A stretch of 64,000 nt of DNA from Clostridiales bacterium (GTDB lineage Bacteria > Bacillota > Clostridia > Lachnospirales > Lachnospiraceae): positions 1-64,000 of the forward strand of contig JAJQAC010000066.1 of assembly GCA_021204025.1 (NCBI GenBank), in the 5' to 3' direction. The notes under the pieces are model-generated. The model was not told where the DNA came from, did no database searches, and saw only the letters and a list, made by a program, of their open reading frames with translations. Every line of letters starts with the position of its first letter. The first letter of the stretch is position 1. Shown piece after piece: positions 27,104-35,826 of the stretch. The position numbers and the translations under genes were made by a program.

Positions 27104-27457
27104 TCAGAACGCATTTTTAATCCAACGGATCCGATCGCCAAGAATGCTGATCACATCAAAACGGCAGCAGGTTGTGCCGTCGTCATGGCACATATAAAGA
27201 TACCACTGCGCGACCGAGCGGATCTTTCGCTGTTTGCGGATATCGACGGATTCTGACGGGAAACCAAGTCTGCTGTCCTTCCGGTACTTCACCTCAACAA
27301 ATACAATGGTATCGCCATCCCGCACAATCAGATCAATCTCGCCCTTTTTACAGCGATAATTCCGCGCCAGGATCGTCAGTCCCTGCCCTCTAAGATAGCT
27401 GCCGGCGATCTGCTCATAACCGGCTCCCTGCAGTCTCCGGTTGCGAATTTCAGACAT
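27104..27457 (-). CDS. YraN family (UPF0102) nuclease-like protein
   Basis: From ATG 27457 the product is 117 residues, the family's usual size. It contains the PD-(D/E)XK-type core GEIDLIVRDGDTIVFVEVKYRK seen in YraN proteins. A longer in-frame reading up to 27649 would run into rnhB and is not conserved. AAAGGG precedes the ATG. The function is unproven; a nuclease linked to replication or repair is assumed from the fold. The rnhB-yraN neighbourhood is conserved in Firmicutes. Confidence 0.9.
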   Translation of the reverse strand: MSEIRNRRLQGAGYEQIAGSYLRGQGLTILARNYRCKKGEIDLIVRDGDTIVFVEVKYRKDSRLGFPSESVDIRKQRKIRSVAQWYLYMCHDDGTTCCRFDVISILGDRIRWIKNAF

Positions 27458-27518
27458 AAATACCCTTTCCGGCCATGAATGAAACGGCAGCGGCCCTTTC
27501 CTCCTGCGAAAGGGTCCG

Positions 27519-28163
27519 TCATCGAAAGTTCCTGATAAACGTCTGCCGGTGAATCGGACATGGGCCATATTTTTTAATTGCGGCAATGTGCTCCGCGGTG
27601 CCATATCCTTTGTGTTTTGCAAATCCATATTCCGGATAAATTTTATCATATTCCCTCATCAGATGATCCCTGGTGACCTTTGCCAGAATGCTTGCCGCCG
27701 CGATCGAAACACTCTTTGCATCCCCCTTGATAATCGGGATCTGAGGGATCGTCACCTCGGGAATCGTTACCGCATCATTCAGCAGCAGATCCGGCTGCAG
27801 ACTGAGCTTTCGGATCGCCTCACGCATAGCCTCATAAGTCGCCTGCAGAATATTGATCTCATCAATCCGCTCCCAGCCCGCAATCCCCACTGCCCATGCG
27901 GACGCTTTCTCCTGTATCTCCGGGTAAAGCGCCTCTCTTCTGGCTTCGGAAAGTTTTTTGGAATCATTTAAAAACAGGATCTCGCAATCCTCCGGCAGAA
28001 TCACCGCGCCGGCGACAACCGGACCGGCTAATGGGCCGCGCCCTGCCTCGTCGATCCCGCAGATCGCGGAATAAGACCCATATTGCCTCTCATATGCTTT
28101 CATTCCCTCCAGACGGTCCCGCTCCGCCTGAAGTTTTTCTCCCTTCAGAATTCTCAACGCCAT
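27519..28163 (-). CDS. rnhB: Ribonuclease HII
   Basis: A protein of 214 residues with the RNase HII signature GIDEAGRGPLAGPVV (catalytic Asp-Glu) and SVSIAAASILAKVTRDHLM. It removes single ribonucleotides and RNA primers from DNA duplexes. It follows ylqF after a 130-base gap that carries no gene. The order ylqF-rnhB-yraN is typical for Clostridia. Confidence 0.96.
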   Translation of the reverse strand: MALRILKGEKLQAERDRLEGMKAYERQYGSYSAICGIDEAGRGPLAGPVVAGAVILPEDCEILFLNDSKKLSEARREALYPEIQEKASAWAVGIAGWERIDEINILQATYEAMREAIRKLSLQPDLLLNDAVTIPEVTIPQIPIIKGDAKSVSIAAASILAKVTRDHLMREYDKIYPEYGFAKHKGYGTAEHIAAIKKYGPCPIHRQTFIRNFR

Positions 28164-28293
28164 CGCTGCTTCCCTTTTCCCGTTCGTTTATGTATACTTT
28201 GTTTTATCGTGTGCTATTCTGAAAGCTCTCTGCATGATTTCACAAAAATACGCAAACCGATGCCGTCCGTATCTCATGGCACAATGCACCGGC

Positions 28294-29169
28294 TCACGCC
28301 GCGTCCCCGGACGGAGGAGCTTCCAGCGTGATCGCGCCCAGTCTCCCTGCGCGAAAATCATCTAACAGGATACCGGCCGCCTTTTCCATCTCCGGCTCTC
28401 CTCCCTTTGCCAGGAGTCCCCGCCTGCGCGCAATGGTTTCCAGCATTTTCATCATCACGGGAATGTCCGGCGTTTCTCCGCAGATTTCCAGGTCGTATCT
28501 GCGTTTCAACCCTTCGGGCGCATATCGGCAAAGATGACGGAGCAGTTCAAGAGCCAGCTCCTCCTTATTCAGGATCTCGTCATTAATCGAACCGATCAGC
28601 GCCAGAGACACGCCGATTTGCGGATCCTCGAACTTTGGCCAGAGAACCCCCGGCGTATCCAGAAGTTCCAGCGACGGATTGAGACGAATCCACTGATTGG
28701 CACGAGTCACTCCCGGTTTATTACCCGTTTTTGCCCTGGATTTCCCGACGAAGGAATTAATAAAAGTCGATTTTCCCACATTAGGAATGCCGACAACCAT
28801 CGCGCGGATCGGCCGGTTCAGGATCCCCCTCCTGCGGTTTCTCTCGATCTTTTCCCGGCAGGCTTCCTGCACCGCAGGAAGAATCTGCCTGATCCCAACG
28901 CCATTTTTTGCATTGATCTTCAGCACAGAGAAACCCTTGCTTTTAAAATACCAGATCCATGCCTCATTCATCCGGTCATCCGCCAGATCCGCTTTATTCA
29001 GAAGAACCAGTCTTGACTTTCCGCGTCCCAGCTCGTCAATGTCCGGATTCCGGCTGGCAAATGGCGCACGCGCATCCAGAAGTTCAATAATCACATCTAC
29101 CATTGCGATATCTGCTTTCATCGCCCGCATCGCCTTTGTCATATGTCCGGGATACCATTGTATATTCAC
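28294..29169 (-). CDS. ylqF: Ribosome biogenesis GTPase YlqF/RbgA
   Basis: The 291-residue protein has the circularly permuted GTPase motif order of RbgA: NKADLAD (G4) near residue 58, then GIPNVGKST (G1) near 125, then DTPGVLWP (G3) near 175. The N-terminal IQWYPGHMTKAMRAM is characteristic. RbgA acts late in 50S assembly. The C-terminal RNA-binding helical domain is present. It lies 29 bases after lepB. Confidence 0.96.
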   Translation of the reverse strand: MNIQWYPGHMTKAMRAMKADIAMVDVIIELLDARAPFASRNPDIDELGRGKSRLVLLNKADLADDRMNEAWIWYFKSKGFSVLKINAKNGVGIRQILPAVQEACREKIERNRRRGILNRPIRAMVVGIPNVGKSTFINSFVGKSRAKTGNKPGVTRANQWIRLNPSLELLDTPGVLWPKFEDPQIGVSLALIGSINDEILNKEELALELLRHLCRYAPEGLKRRYDLEICGETPDIPVMMKMLETIARRRGLLAKGGEPEMEKAAGILLDDFRAGRLGAITLEAPPSGDAA

Positions 29170-29198
29170 GTTGTTTGATCTCCTGTCTTACCACGATA

Positions 29199-29753
29199 TC
29201 AGGAATGTATCAGTTTGACATCCAGAAGCGGCAGAAGCCGCAGCCAGACCTTCCCGATAATCTGTTCTTTTTTTACATTACCAATATTGGTAAAGCGACT
29301 GTCCTCACTGCTGTTGCGATTGTCTCCCAGCAGAAAATATTCGCCTTTCTCCAGTTCTACCGGATTTTCCGCAAGTCCTGCCGACGATACCGGACCGAGC
29401 TCCTCATCCTCCACCTTTTCCCCGTTCAGATAGAGCCAGCCGTCGATGATCTGGACGACATCACCCGGGACGCCAATCACCCGCTTGACATTCAGCTTCT
29501 CGTCCTCTCGCTGAAAAACAACGATGTCATTACGGGAAGGCGCCGAAAGGTCATAGATCAGACGATTCATCAGAACTACATCGCCGGAACGCAGCAAAGG
29601 CATCATGGACTGACCGGCAATCGTAATCTGCGTACCGAATGAATACAGAAAAAACCACGCGAACGCTATGGCTACAATAATATCAACCGTCCAGTTGATG
29701 ACCCGGCGGAGCGCGTTTGGACTCTCGCTTTCATAGAAGTTCATGCCGTTCAC
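29199..29753 (-). CDS. lepB: Signal peptidase I
   Basis: The 184-residue membrane protease has one N-terminal membrane segment (about residues 20-40), catalytic Ser49 in GQSMMPLL and Lys90 in LNVKRVIGVPGD. The C-terminal GDNRNSSEDSRF box is also present. It cleaves signal peptides of exported proteins outside the membrane. It is separated from upstream rplS by a terminator at 29766-29800. Confidence 0.96.
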   Translation of the reverse strand: MNGMNFYESESPNALRRVINWTVDIIVAIAFAWFFLYSFGTQITIAGQSMMPLLRSGDVVLMNRLIYDLSAPSRNDIVVFQREDEKLNVKRVIGVPGDVVQIIDGWLYLNGEKVEDEELGPVSSAGLAENPVELEKGEYFLLGDNRNSSEDSRFTNIGNVKKEQIIGKVWLRLLPLLDVKLIHS

Positions 29754-29765
29754 CTCCGGTTATCT

Positions 29766-29800
29766 CTAAAAAGGAAGGGACAATTTTCATTGTCCCTTTT
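29766..29800 (-). terminator. Intrinsic terminator after rplS
   Basis: On the minus strand GGGACAAT and ATTGTCCC pair around a four-base GAAA loop and are followed by TTCCTTTTT. lepB beyond it would depend on read-through or another promoter. Confidence 0.8.
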
Positions 29801-29816
29801 CCTGCGTGTTCATGAA

Positions 29817-30164
29817 TTATTTTACCAGTTCTTTCAGCTTTGCCGCTTTTCCTACACGATCTCTCAGATAGAAAAGTTTTGCACGTCTTGCCTTACCATG
29901 ACGGACAACCTCAATATTCTCAACAAACGGAGAATGCACCGGCCAGGTTTTCTCTACCCCGATACCGTTGGAAGTCTTACGTACGGTAAAAGTCTCTCTC
30001 ACTCCGCCATTCTGTCTCTTGATTACGGTTCCCTCAAAGATCTGGATTCTCTCGCGATTACCCTCTTTAATCTTGTTGTGTACGCGGACGGTATCGCCTA
30101 CACGAAACTCCGGTACGGATTCCTTTAACTGGCTTGCTTCGATCTGCTTAATAATATCATTCAT
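29817..30164 (-). CDS. rplS: 50S ribosomal protein L19
   Basis: From ATG 30164, with AGGAGG eight bases upstream, the product is 115 residues, exactly the L19 size. It starts [14 protein letters not shown] and contains [16 protein letters not shown] and [11 protein letters not shown]. An upstream extension to 30260 is in frame but not part of the protein. L19 sits at the 30S-50S interface. It ends the rimM-trmD-rplS group. Confidence 0.97.
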   Translation of the reverse strand: MNDIIKQIEASQLKESVPEFRVGDTVRVHNKIKEGNRERIQIFEGTVIKRQNGGVRETFTVRKTSNGIGVEKTWPVHSPFVENIEVVRHGKARRAKLFYLRDRVGKAAKLKELVK

Positions 30165-30270
30165 CTGTGTGAACCTCCTGTTATTATTTGACGTTCTTAC
30201 ACGCTTATCGAAGGCGTCAGCGGAACATCTCTCTAAGTCACAACAAGTAAATGATAGCATATTCCGTGAT

Positions 30271-31017
30271 TTATTGCAAGCTGTTTTTCGCCTCTATCAG
30301 CGCGTCCAGATATTGTTTTTCCTTTTTGCTCAGATTTGCCTGTGCAAGAAGGTCAGGACGCCGTTCCAGCGTACGGCAAATCGACTGCTCTCTCCGCCAT
30401 TTTTCGATGTTGGCATGATGTCCTGACAGAAGTACCTCCGGCACACGTAATTCTTTGTAGACCTCCGGACGGGTATACTGTGGATATTCCAGCAGATTAT
30501 CATGAAACGACTCGATTTCCGCGGAAACATCATTGTTTAAGACGCCCGGAATCAGCCGTGCGATACAATCGATCATCACCATCGCCGGAAGCTCTCCTCC
30601 TGTCAGCACATAGTCCCCGATCGAAAGCTCATCTGTTACAATCAGTTCCAGCGCACGTTCATCGATTCCCTCATAATGACCGCACAAAAAAACCAGATCT
30701 TCTTCTTTTGACAGTTCCTCCGCGATCGCCTGGTTAAATACACGCCCCTGGGGCGTCATATAGAGGACTCGCGGCCTTTTGCCGATTCTCATACAAAGTG
30801 CGTCGTAAGCGTCACAGACCGGCGCCGCCTGCATCACCATACCGGCACCGCCGCCATAAGGAGCATCATCCACATGCCCATGCTTTTCCGTCGTGTAATC
30901 ACGGATATTGACTGCATGAACCGACAGGAGACCACGCGCTGCCGCGCGCCCCAGGATGCTTGTACCACAGCCATTTTCCACCATCTCCGGAAATAAAGTC
31001 AGAACATGAAAATTCAT
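30271..31017 (-). CDS. trmD: tRNA (guanine-N1)-methyltransferase TrmD
   Basis: The 248-residue SPOUT methyltransferase shows [10 protein letters not shown] at the start, [22 protein letters not shown] and the trefoil-knot SAM site [15 protein letters not shown]. It makes m1G37 in tRNAs reading CUN, CCN and CGG, preventing frameshifting. The gene lies 13 bases after rimM and about 107 bases before the rplS start. Confidence 0.97.
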   Translation of the reverse strand: MNFHVLTLFPEMVENGCGTSILGRAAARGLLSVHAVNIRDYTTEKHGHVDDAPYGGGAGMVMQAAPVCDAYDALCMRIGKRPRVLYMTPQGRVFNQAIAEELSKEEDLVFLCGHYEGIDERALELIVTDELSIGDYVLTGGELPAMVMIDCIARLIPGVLNNDVSAEIESFHDNLLEYPQYTRPEVYKELRVPEVLLSGHHANIEKWRREQSICRTLERRPDLLAQANLSKKEKQYLDALIEAKNSLQ

Positions 31018-31029
31018 CCCGTCTCCTCC

Positions 31030-31557
31030 TTATAAATCCAACAGACCATCCATGATATGAACCGTGACTGTTTCCTGCTCAAGATCAACGTTTAAGATGC
31101 ACTGCGGGATCGCCGGAAAAAGATATTCTCTGCCGTCCGATCCGTCAATTACATAAACATCGTTAGCGCCGGTCTGCATCACATCTTTCAATATACCAAA
31201 TTTCTTTCCTTCGTCTGTGATCACCGTCAATCCGATCAGGTCGGCGATAAAGTTCTCATTTGGCTCCAGCTTTACCGCCTGATCCCGCCTGATCAGAAGA
31301 TCGCAGTTTCGCAGCCGCTCCACCTGGCTGATGTCAGTAAATTCTTCAAATCCAACGATCACCATATTTTTAAAGAAACGGACGCCCTTGATCTTAAGCG
31401 TGATCAATTCCGAACCCTCGTCCAGTATCACTGTTTTCAAATCCCTGAAACGCTGCGGATCATCCGTCGTCGGATAGACCTTGACCTCTCCGCGCAGTCC
31501 ATGCGTGGAGCTGATTACGCCTACTCGGAGCAGATGATCTCTCTGTAATTCTTCCAT
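31030..31557 (-). CDS. rimM: 16S rRNA processing protein RimM
   Basis: A protein of 175 residues with the N-terminal RimM domain (RVGVISSTHGLRGEVKVYPTTDD) and the C-terminal PRC-barrel domain (ADLIGLTVITDEGKKFG and the AIPQCILNVDLE end). RimM binds S19 and assists 30S head maturation. It begins downstream of an intra-operon hairpin at 31586-31622. Confidence 0.96.
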   Translation of the reverse strand: MEELQRDHLLRVGVISSTHGLRGEVKVYPTTDDPQRFRDLKTVILDEGSELITLKIKGVRFFKNMVIVGFEEFTDISQVERLRNCDLLIRRDQAVKLEPNENFIADLIGLTVITDEGKKFGILKDVMQTGANDVYVIDGSDGREYLFPAIPQCILNVDLEQETVTVHIMDGLLDL

Positions 31558-31585
31558 ACCTTATCCTTTCAAAATAAAAGAATTT

Positions 31586-31622
31586 ATAAAAAGCTGCCGT
31601 GATCACACGCGGCAGCTTTTTA
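31586..31622 (-). terminator. Intrinsic terminator between khpA and rimM
   Basis: On the minus strand AAAAGCTGCCG and CGGCAGCTTTT pair around a ten-base loop, ending in TTTTT. It splits the usual rpsP-khpA-rimM-trmD-rplS operon into two expression segments. Confidence 0.78.
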
Positions 31623-31627
31623 TACAG

Positions 31628-31864
31628 CTATTGAATATCAACAATAACCTTTTTTTCTTCTTTGGAAGCGGCTGCCTTGACAACAGACCGGATCGCTTTC
31701 GCAATGCGCCCCTGTTTGCCAATCACCTTTCCCATATCGGACGGAGCGACCTTTAACTCAATCTGAATCTCCCCATCCTTTTCTGTTTCATTTACAACAA
31801 CTTCTTCCGGATTGTCAACTAATGCTTTCGCGATTACTTCGACTAATTCTTTCAAACCATTCAC
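31628..31864 (-). CDS. khpA: KH domain RNA-binding protein KhpA (YlqC)
   Basis: The 78-residue protein consists of a single KH domain with the GxxG loop GKQG in DMGKVIGKQGRIAKAIRS. KhpA forms an RNA chaperone with KhpB (Jag) in Gram-positive bacteria. It follows rpsP by seven bases, its standard position. Confidence 0.94.
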   Translation of the reverse strand: MNGLKELVEVIAKALVDNPEEVVVNETEKDGEIQIELKVAPSDMGKVIGKQGRIAKAIRSVVKAAASKEEKKVIVDIQ

Positions 31865-31871
31865 CTCACTA

Positions 31872-32111
31872 TTACATTACGCCGGCGATCTTGAGAAGTT
31901 TTGCCACGCGGTCTGTCGGCTGCGCGCCGTTTGCGAGCCACTTTTTGGCAACCTCTTCGTTGATCTTGACAGCGCTCTGCTCAAGGTTGGGATCATAAGT
32001 TCCTACCTGCTCGATGAATCTGCCGTCTCTCGGAGAATTTGCGTCAGAAACAACGATTCTATAGAAAGGTTTCTTCTTTGCACCCATTCTTCTTAATCTC
32101 ATTTTAACCAT
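31872..32111 (-). CDS. rpsP: 30S ribosomal protein S16
   Basis: From ATG 32111 the product is 79 residues ([20 protein letters not shown]), the typical start of S16. AGGAGG lies eight bases upstream and decides against the in-frame GTG at 32120. S16 is a primary 30S assembly protein. A promoter is present at 32161-32190. Confidence 0.97.
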   Translation of the reverse strand: MVKMRLRRMGAKKKPFYRIVVSDANSPRDGRFIEQVGTYDPNLEQSAVKINEEVAKKWLANGAQPTDRVAKLLKIAGVM

Positions 32112-32160
32112 ATCTTTCACCTCCTGCCTGCAAAATATTTATCGTCAAATGCAGTTGTGC

Positions 32161-32190
32161 ATTGTACGCATAGGAATCTGCCGTGGACAA
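32161..32190 (-). promoter_or_regulatory. Promoter of rpsP-khpA
   Basis: On the minus strand TTGTCC (32190-32185) and TACAAT (32166-32161) are 18 bases apart, about 45 bases before the rpsP start. Confidence 0.6.
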
Positions 32191-32231
32191 CGAATTTCCT
32201 TTGCCCAATCCTCCGTCAGCAAAACCGCTCA

Positions 32232-33602
32232 TCAAAACGGCATCTTAAACCTGCCGCCGCCAAACATACTGCCCAGACCGGACATACCGCGGCCTTTCTT
32301 GCTGTTCATCATCCCGTTCATCTGTTTCATCATTTTTTTCATCTGATCAAACTGTTTGACGATCCGGTTGACCTCACTGATATCAACGCCCGCCCCTTTT
32401 GCAATACGGCGTTTTCTGGACGGATTCATCAGAGCGGGATTTGCTCGCTCCTGCGGGGTCATCGAAAGAATCATCGCTTCCACTCGTTTCAGTGCGGACT
32501 CATCTGCCTCCGGCATCCCTTTCATCTGGTTCATACCGGGAAGCATTCCCATGATACTCGCAATGCCGCCCATTTTCTTAATCTGGCTCATCTGATCCAG
32601 GAAATCATTATAATCGAACTCTGCTTTCCGCAGCTTCTGACTCATCTCGCGGGCTTTTTCTTCATCTACTTCCATCTCCGCTTTTTCGATCAGCGTCAGG
32701 ATGTCGCCCATCCCCAGGATCCGGGATGCCATGCGATCCGGATAAAACGCTTCCAGATCGGAAAGTTTTTCTCCCATGCCGACATAGAGTATCGGTTTGC
32801 CCGTGACTGCGCGGATCGACAACGCCGCGCCGCCTCTGGTATCACCGTCAAGTTTTGTGAGAATAACGCCGTCGATGCCAATCTTTTCATGGAACATCCC
32901 GGCCACGTTAACCGCGTCCTGTCCGGTCATCGCGTCAACCACCAGAATGGTCTGATCTACCGACACCGCTTCTTTGATATGAATCAGTTCGTCCATCATA
33001 TCTTCGTCTATATGAAGGCGTCCCGCCGTGTCCAGAATCACGACATTATAACCATTCTTCCCCGCATGCTCGATCGAAGCCTTTGCAATATTAACCAGAT
33101 TCTGGCGGTCCCCCATCGCAAATACCGGCAAGCCCTGACGTTCTCCGTTAATCTGCAGCTGCTGAATCGCTGCCGGCCGATAGACATCACAGGCCACAAG
33201 AAGAGGTTTTCTTCCGGCAGCTTTCAGTTTACCGCCGATCTTCGCTACCGTCGTCGTTTTGCCTGCGCCCTGCAGGCCGATCATCATAATGACTGTGATC
33301 TCGCCGGAAGGCTTTAACGCAATCTCCGTCATATCGGAACCCATCAGACGGATCATCTCTTCGTGTACGATCTTGATCACCATCTGTCCGGGCTGGAGCG
33401 AACCAAGCACTTCTTCCCCAACTGCCCGATCCTGCACAGATTTGATAAACTGCTTCACCACTTTGAAGCTGACATCCGCCTCCAGCAGCGCCATCTTGAC
33501 TTCTTTTAAAGCCGCCTTGACATCTGCCTCTGAAAGTCTTCCCTTACCGCGAAGATTTTTGAATACATTCTGAAGTTTATCCGATAAGCTCTCAAAAGCC
33601 AT
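32232..33602 (-). CDS. ffh: Signal recognition particle protein Ffh
   Basis: From ATG 33602, with AGGAGG six bases upstream, the product is 456 residues. It has the N domain, the GTPase G domain with GLQGAGKTTT, DTAGR and TKLDGD, and the methionine-rich M domain. The C-terminus is Met/Gly-rich (KKMMKQMNGMM). A 15-residue in-frame extension reaching into the ylxM gap is unlikely. Ffh binds 4.5S RNA and delivers nascent membrane proteins to FtsY. It follows ylxM by ten bases. Confidence 0.97.
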   Translation of the reverse strand: MAFESLSDKLQNVFKNLRGKGRLSEADVKAALKEVKMALLEADVSFKVVKQFIKSVQDRAVGEEVLGSLQPGQMVIKIVHEEMIRLMGSDMTEIALKPSGEITVIMMIGLQGAGKTTTVAKIGGKLKAAGRKPLLVACDVYRPAAIQQLQINGERQGLPVFAMGDRQNLVNIAKASIEHAGKNGYNVVILDTAGRLHIDEDMMDELIHIKEAVSVDQTILVVDAMTGQDAVNVAGMFHEKIGIDGVILTKLDGDTRGGAALSIRAVTGKPILYVGMGEKLSDLEAFYPDRMASRILGMGDILTLIEKAEMEVDEEKAREMSQKLRKAEFDYNDFLDQMSQIKKMGGIASIMGMLPGMNQMKGMPEADESALKRVEAMILSMTPQERANPALMNPSRKRRIAKGAGVDISEVNRIVKQFDQMKKMMKQMNGMMNSKKGRGMSGLGSMFGGGRFKMPF

Positions 33603-33612
33603 AGGTATCCTC

Positions 33613-33954
33613 CTATAAATCCATGATATCGTTGGAAATCCTTTCAATCTGCCGGATCAGCGATTCATCCTTTGTCGCGTCAAATTCGCGCGTAAGCTTA
33701 TGAATCTCTCCTACCATGCGCTTTGTCTCACGAAATTTGCTGACCAGATGCAGCTTTTCCTCATATCCGGCCAGAATCCGATCACATCGCCGGATCAGAT
33801 CGTGGACACCCTGACGGCTGATTCCCAGTTCCTGAGCCGCCTCTCCCAGTGAAAGATCCTGAAAGACCACTTCCTCATATACGGAGCGCTGATGCTCCGT
33901 CAGAAGCTCACCGTAAAAATCATACAGCAAGCTCTGCATTTCCAGACTTTCCAT
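33613..33954 (-). CDS. ylxM: YlxM family DNA-binding protein
   Basis: From ATG 33954 the product is 113 residues, matching YlxM. It is helical with a sigma-70 region-4-like helix-turn-helix (LSLGEAAQELGISRQGVHDLIRRC). YlxM is nearly always encoded before ffh in Firmicutes and has been linked to SRP function. A longer frame to 34020 would pass the promoter and is rejected. The predicted leader is only about ten bases, with a weak GGTGATG site. Confidence 0.93.
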   Translation of the reverse strand: MESLEMQSLLYDFYGELLTEHQRSVYEEVVFQDLSLGEAAQELGISRQGVHDLIRRCDRILAGYEEKLHLVSKFRETKRMVGEIHKLTREFDATKDESLIRQIERISNDIMDL

Positions 33955-33970
33955 AACATCACCGCAGGCT

Positions 33971-33999
33971 ATCATACACGAAACTCCGCATGGTGTCAA
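33971..33999 (-). promoter_or_regulatory. Strong sigma-A promoter of ylxM-ffh
   Basis: On the minus strand TTGACA (33999-33994) and TATGAT (33976-33971) are 17 bases apart. The predicted transcript starts about ten bases before the ylxM ATG, giving an unusually short leader. Confidence 0.78.
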
Positions 34000-34039
34000 G
34001 TATTTTTTCTTTACAGCCAAAAACTTTTTTAAAATCCGC

Positions 34040-34068
34040 TTGCCCTTTCTCCTGTATTGTGTTACAAT
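34040..34068 (+). promoter_or_regulatory. Promoter of tRNA-Val
   Basis: TTGCCC (34040-34045) and TACAAT (34063-34068) are 17 bases apart, about 55 bases before the tRNA. Confidence 0.62.
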
Positions 34069-34123
34069 ATTTTCGCTGTGAGGATGTTTCTTTTAGGGAG
34101 TCTTCGCAACGGATATCCCATAT

Positions 34124-34196
34124 GGAGATATAGCTCAGCTGGGAGAGCATCTGCTTGACGTGTAGAGGGTCACAGGTTCGAGTCCTGCTATCTCCA
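34124..34196 (+). tRNA. tRNA-Val (anticodon GAC)
   Basis: A 73-base cloverleaf. The acceptor GGAGATA pairs with TATCTCC, the D-arm is GCTC/GAGC, the anticodon stem TCTGC/GTAGA carries loop TTGACGT (anticodon GAC), and the T-loop is TTCGAGT. The outermost T-stem pair is an A-C mismatch. The CCA end is not encoded. It decodes GUC/GUU valine codons and has its own promoter and a strong terminator. Confidence 0.95.
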
Positions 34197-34197
34197 T

Positions 34198-34246
34198 AAC
34201 CCCTGAATCAGAGTTCATTTTATGATTGTTGATTCAGGGGTTTTTC
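34198..34246 (+). terminator. Intrinsic terminator of tRNA-Val
   Basis: Arms AACCCCTGAATCA and TGATTCAGGGGTT pair perfectly over 13 bases around a 19-base loop and are followed by TTTCTTTT. It starts two bases after the tRNA. Confidence 0.88.
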
Positions 34247-34291
34247 TTTTCCGCAAATCAGTCAAGTGAACTGTATTTTTTATAAAAATAC

Positions 34292-34320
34292 TTGTAATCC
34301 ATCCGATAATCAGATACAAT
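34292..34320 (+). promoter_or_regulatory. Sigma-A promoter of pyrBI
   Basis: TTGTAA (34292-34297) and TACAAT (34315-34320) are 17 bases apart. The short leader of about 35 bases contains a hairpin TGGCAG/CTGCCA just before the ribosome site. No PyrR-binding leader or attenuator is visible. Confidence 0.65.
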
Positions 34321-34362
34321 AGCTTCAAATCCATGGCAGGACTGCCAGGAAGGAGATTTTTA

Positions 34363-35286
34363 ATGAGACACCTGTTAAACCCTCTGGATCTTTCAGTGGA
34401 GGAAATCGATCAGCTGATCGATCTTGCTCACGATATTGAGCATCATCTTTCCAAATATTCTCACGTATGTGACGGAAAAAAATTAGCAACTTTATTTTAT
34501 GAACCAAGTACCCGCACCCGCCTCAGTTTTGAATCTGCAATGTTGAATCTGGGCGGCAGCGTACTTGGTTTTTCTTCGGCCGATTCCAGTTCAGCCGCCA
34601 AAGGTGAGAGTGTTGCAGACACCATCCGCGTGATTTCCTGCTACGCGGATATCGCAGCCATGCGCCATCCAAAGGAGGGCGCCGCATTAGTCGCGTCGCA
34701 GTTTGCGGGAATCCCGGTCATTAACGCCGGCGACGGCGGCCATCAGCATCCGACACAGACCCTTACCGACCTGATGACCATCCATTCTTTAAAGGGTACA
34801 TTTTCGAATATGACCATCGGTATGTGCGGAGACCTTAAATTCGGGCGCACAGTCCATTCCCTGATTGAGGCAATGGTTCGTTATCCCAATGTAAAATTTG
34901 TCCTGATCTCCCCGGATGAACTGCGGGTGCCAAGCTACATCCGTCAGGATGTTCTTCTTGCCAATCACATCGAATTTAAAGAAGTCGACAACCTTGACGA
35001 GGCTCTCCCTGAACTTGACATTCTTTATATGACCCGTGTCCAGAAGGAACGATTCTTCAACGAAGAAGATTATGTACGCCTGAAGGATTTTTACATTCTG
35101 AACAAAAAGAAAATGAAACTGGCCAAAGAGGATATGTATGTTCTGCATCCGCTCCCCAGAGTGAATGAAATTTCCGTGGAAGTAGACAACGATCCCCGCG
35201 CCGCCTATTTCCGACAGGCTCAATATGGTGTATATATCCGTATGGCCCTGATTATGACATTACTGGAGGTGGAAAAGCCATGCTGA
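34363..35286 (+). CDS. pyrB: Aspartate carbamoyltransferase catalytic subunit
   Basis: From ATG 34363, with AAGGAG eight bases upstream, the product is 307 residues. It contains the carbamoyl-phosphate loop [12 protein letters not shown], the HPTQTLTDL motif and HPLPRVNE. It catalyses the committed step of pyrimidine synthesis. A ten-residue upstream extension in frame lacks a ribosome site. pyrI overlaps its end by seven bases, so this is the regulated class B type with a separate regulatory chain. Confidence 0.97.
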   Translation: MRHLLNPLDLSVEEIDQLIDLAHDIEHHLSKYSHVCDGKKLATLFYEPSTRTRLSFESAMLNLGGSVLGFSSADSSSAAKGESVADTIRVISCYADIAAMRHPKEGAALVASQFAGIPVINAGDGGHQHPTQTLTDLMTIHSLKGTFSNMTIGMCGDLKFGRTVHSLIEAMVRYPNVKFVLISPDELRVPSYIRQDVLLANHIEFKEVDNLDEALPELDILYMTRVQKERFFNEEDYVRLKDFYILNKKKMKLAKEDMYVLHPLPRVNEISVEVDNDPRAAYFRQAQYGVYIRMALIMTLLEVEKPC

Positions 35287-35714
35287 ATATCAGCGGATTA
35301 AAAGAAGGCATTGTACTGGATCACATCAAGGCCGGCATGAGCCTTTATGTCTATTATAAGCTGGGACTGGACAAGCTGGATGTCCAGGTAGCAATTATTA
35401 AAAACGCGCACAGCAATAAGATGGGACGCAAAGATATCATCAAGATCGAAAGCGGACTTGACCGGATCGACCTGGATGTTCTGGGATATATCGATCATAA
35501 TATTACTGTAAATATTATCCGGAATGACAGGATCGTCGAGAAGAAGCGTCTGGATCTGCCCAAACGCATCACCAATGTCGTCACCTGCAAAAATCCACGC
35601 TGCATCACTTCCATCGAACAGGAACTTCCCCAGATCTTTTATCTGGCGGATCCCGCAAAGGAAACTTATCGCTGCCTTTACTGTGAGCAGAAATACACCC
35701 CGCATAATAAGTAA
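35280..35714 (+). CDS. pyrI: Aspartate carbamoyltransferase regulatory subunit
   Basis: The 144-residue protein has the N-terminal allosteric domain binding CTP/ATP ([24 protein letters not shown]) and a C-terminal zinc domain. The four cysteines are in CKNPRC and CLYC. PyrI is typical of Enterobacteria and Clostridia but absent from Bacillus. It overlaps pyrB by seven bases, so translation is probably coupled. Confidence 0.97.
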   Translation: MLNISGLKEGIVLDHIKAGMSLYVYYKLGLDKLDVQVAIIKNAHSNKMGRKDIIKIESGLDRIDLDVLGYIDHNITVNIIRNDRIVEKKRLDLPKRITNVVTCKNPRCITSIEQELPQIFYLADPAKETYRCLYCEQKYTPHNK

Positions 35715-35741
35715 AGTAACAAAGAAATAAAATAATAGAGC

Positions 35742-35785
35742 AATAAAGAACCGGATCTGTGAATATCGGATCCGGTTCTTTGTTA
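35742..35785. terminator. Bidirectional terminator between pyrI and carD
   Basis: AAAGAACCGGATC and GATCCGGTTCTTT pair perfectly over 13 bases around an 11-base loop between the convergent genes. T-rich stretches follow on both strands. Confidence 0.82.
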
Positions 35786-35826
35786 TTTCGTTTAATTTTT
35801 ATGATAATGATTTGATTCTAATGACT

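Noticed and set aside
32157-33317. Plus-strand open frame of 386 codons opposite ffh
   Set aside because: Antisense to conserved Ffh; composition is His/Leu-rich, without recognisable domains.
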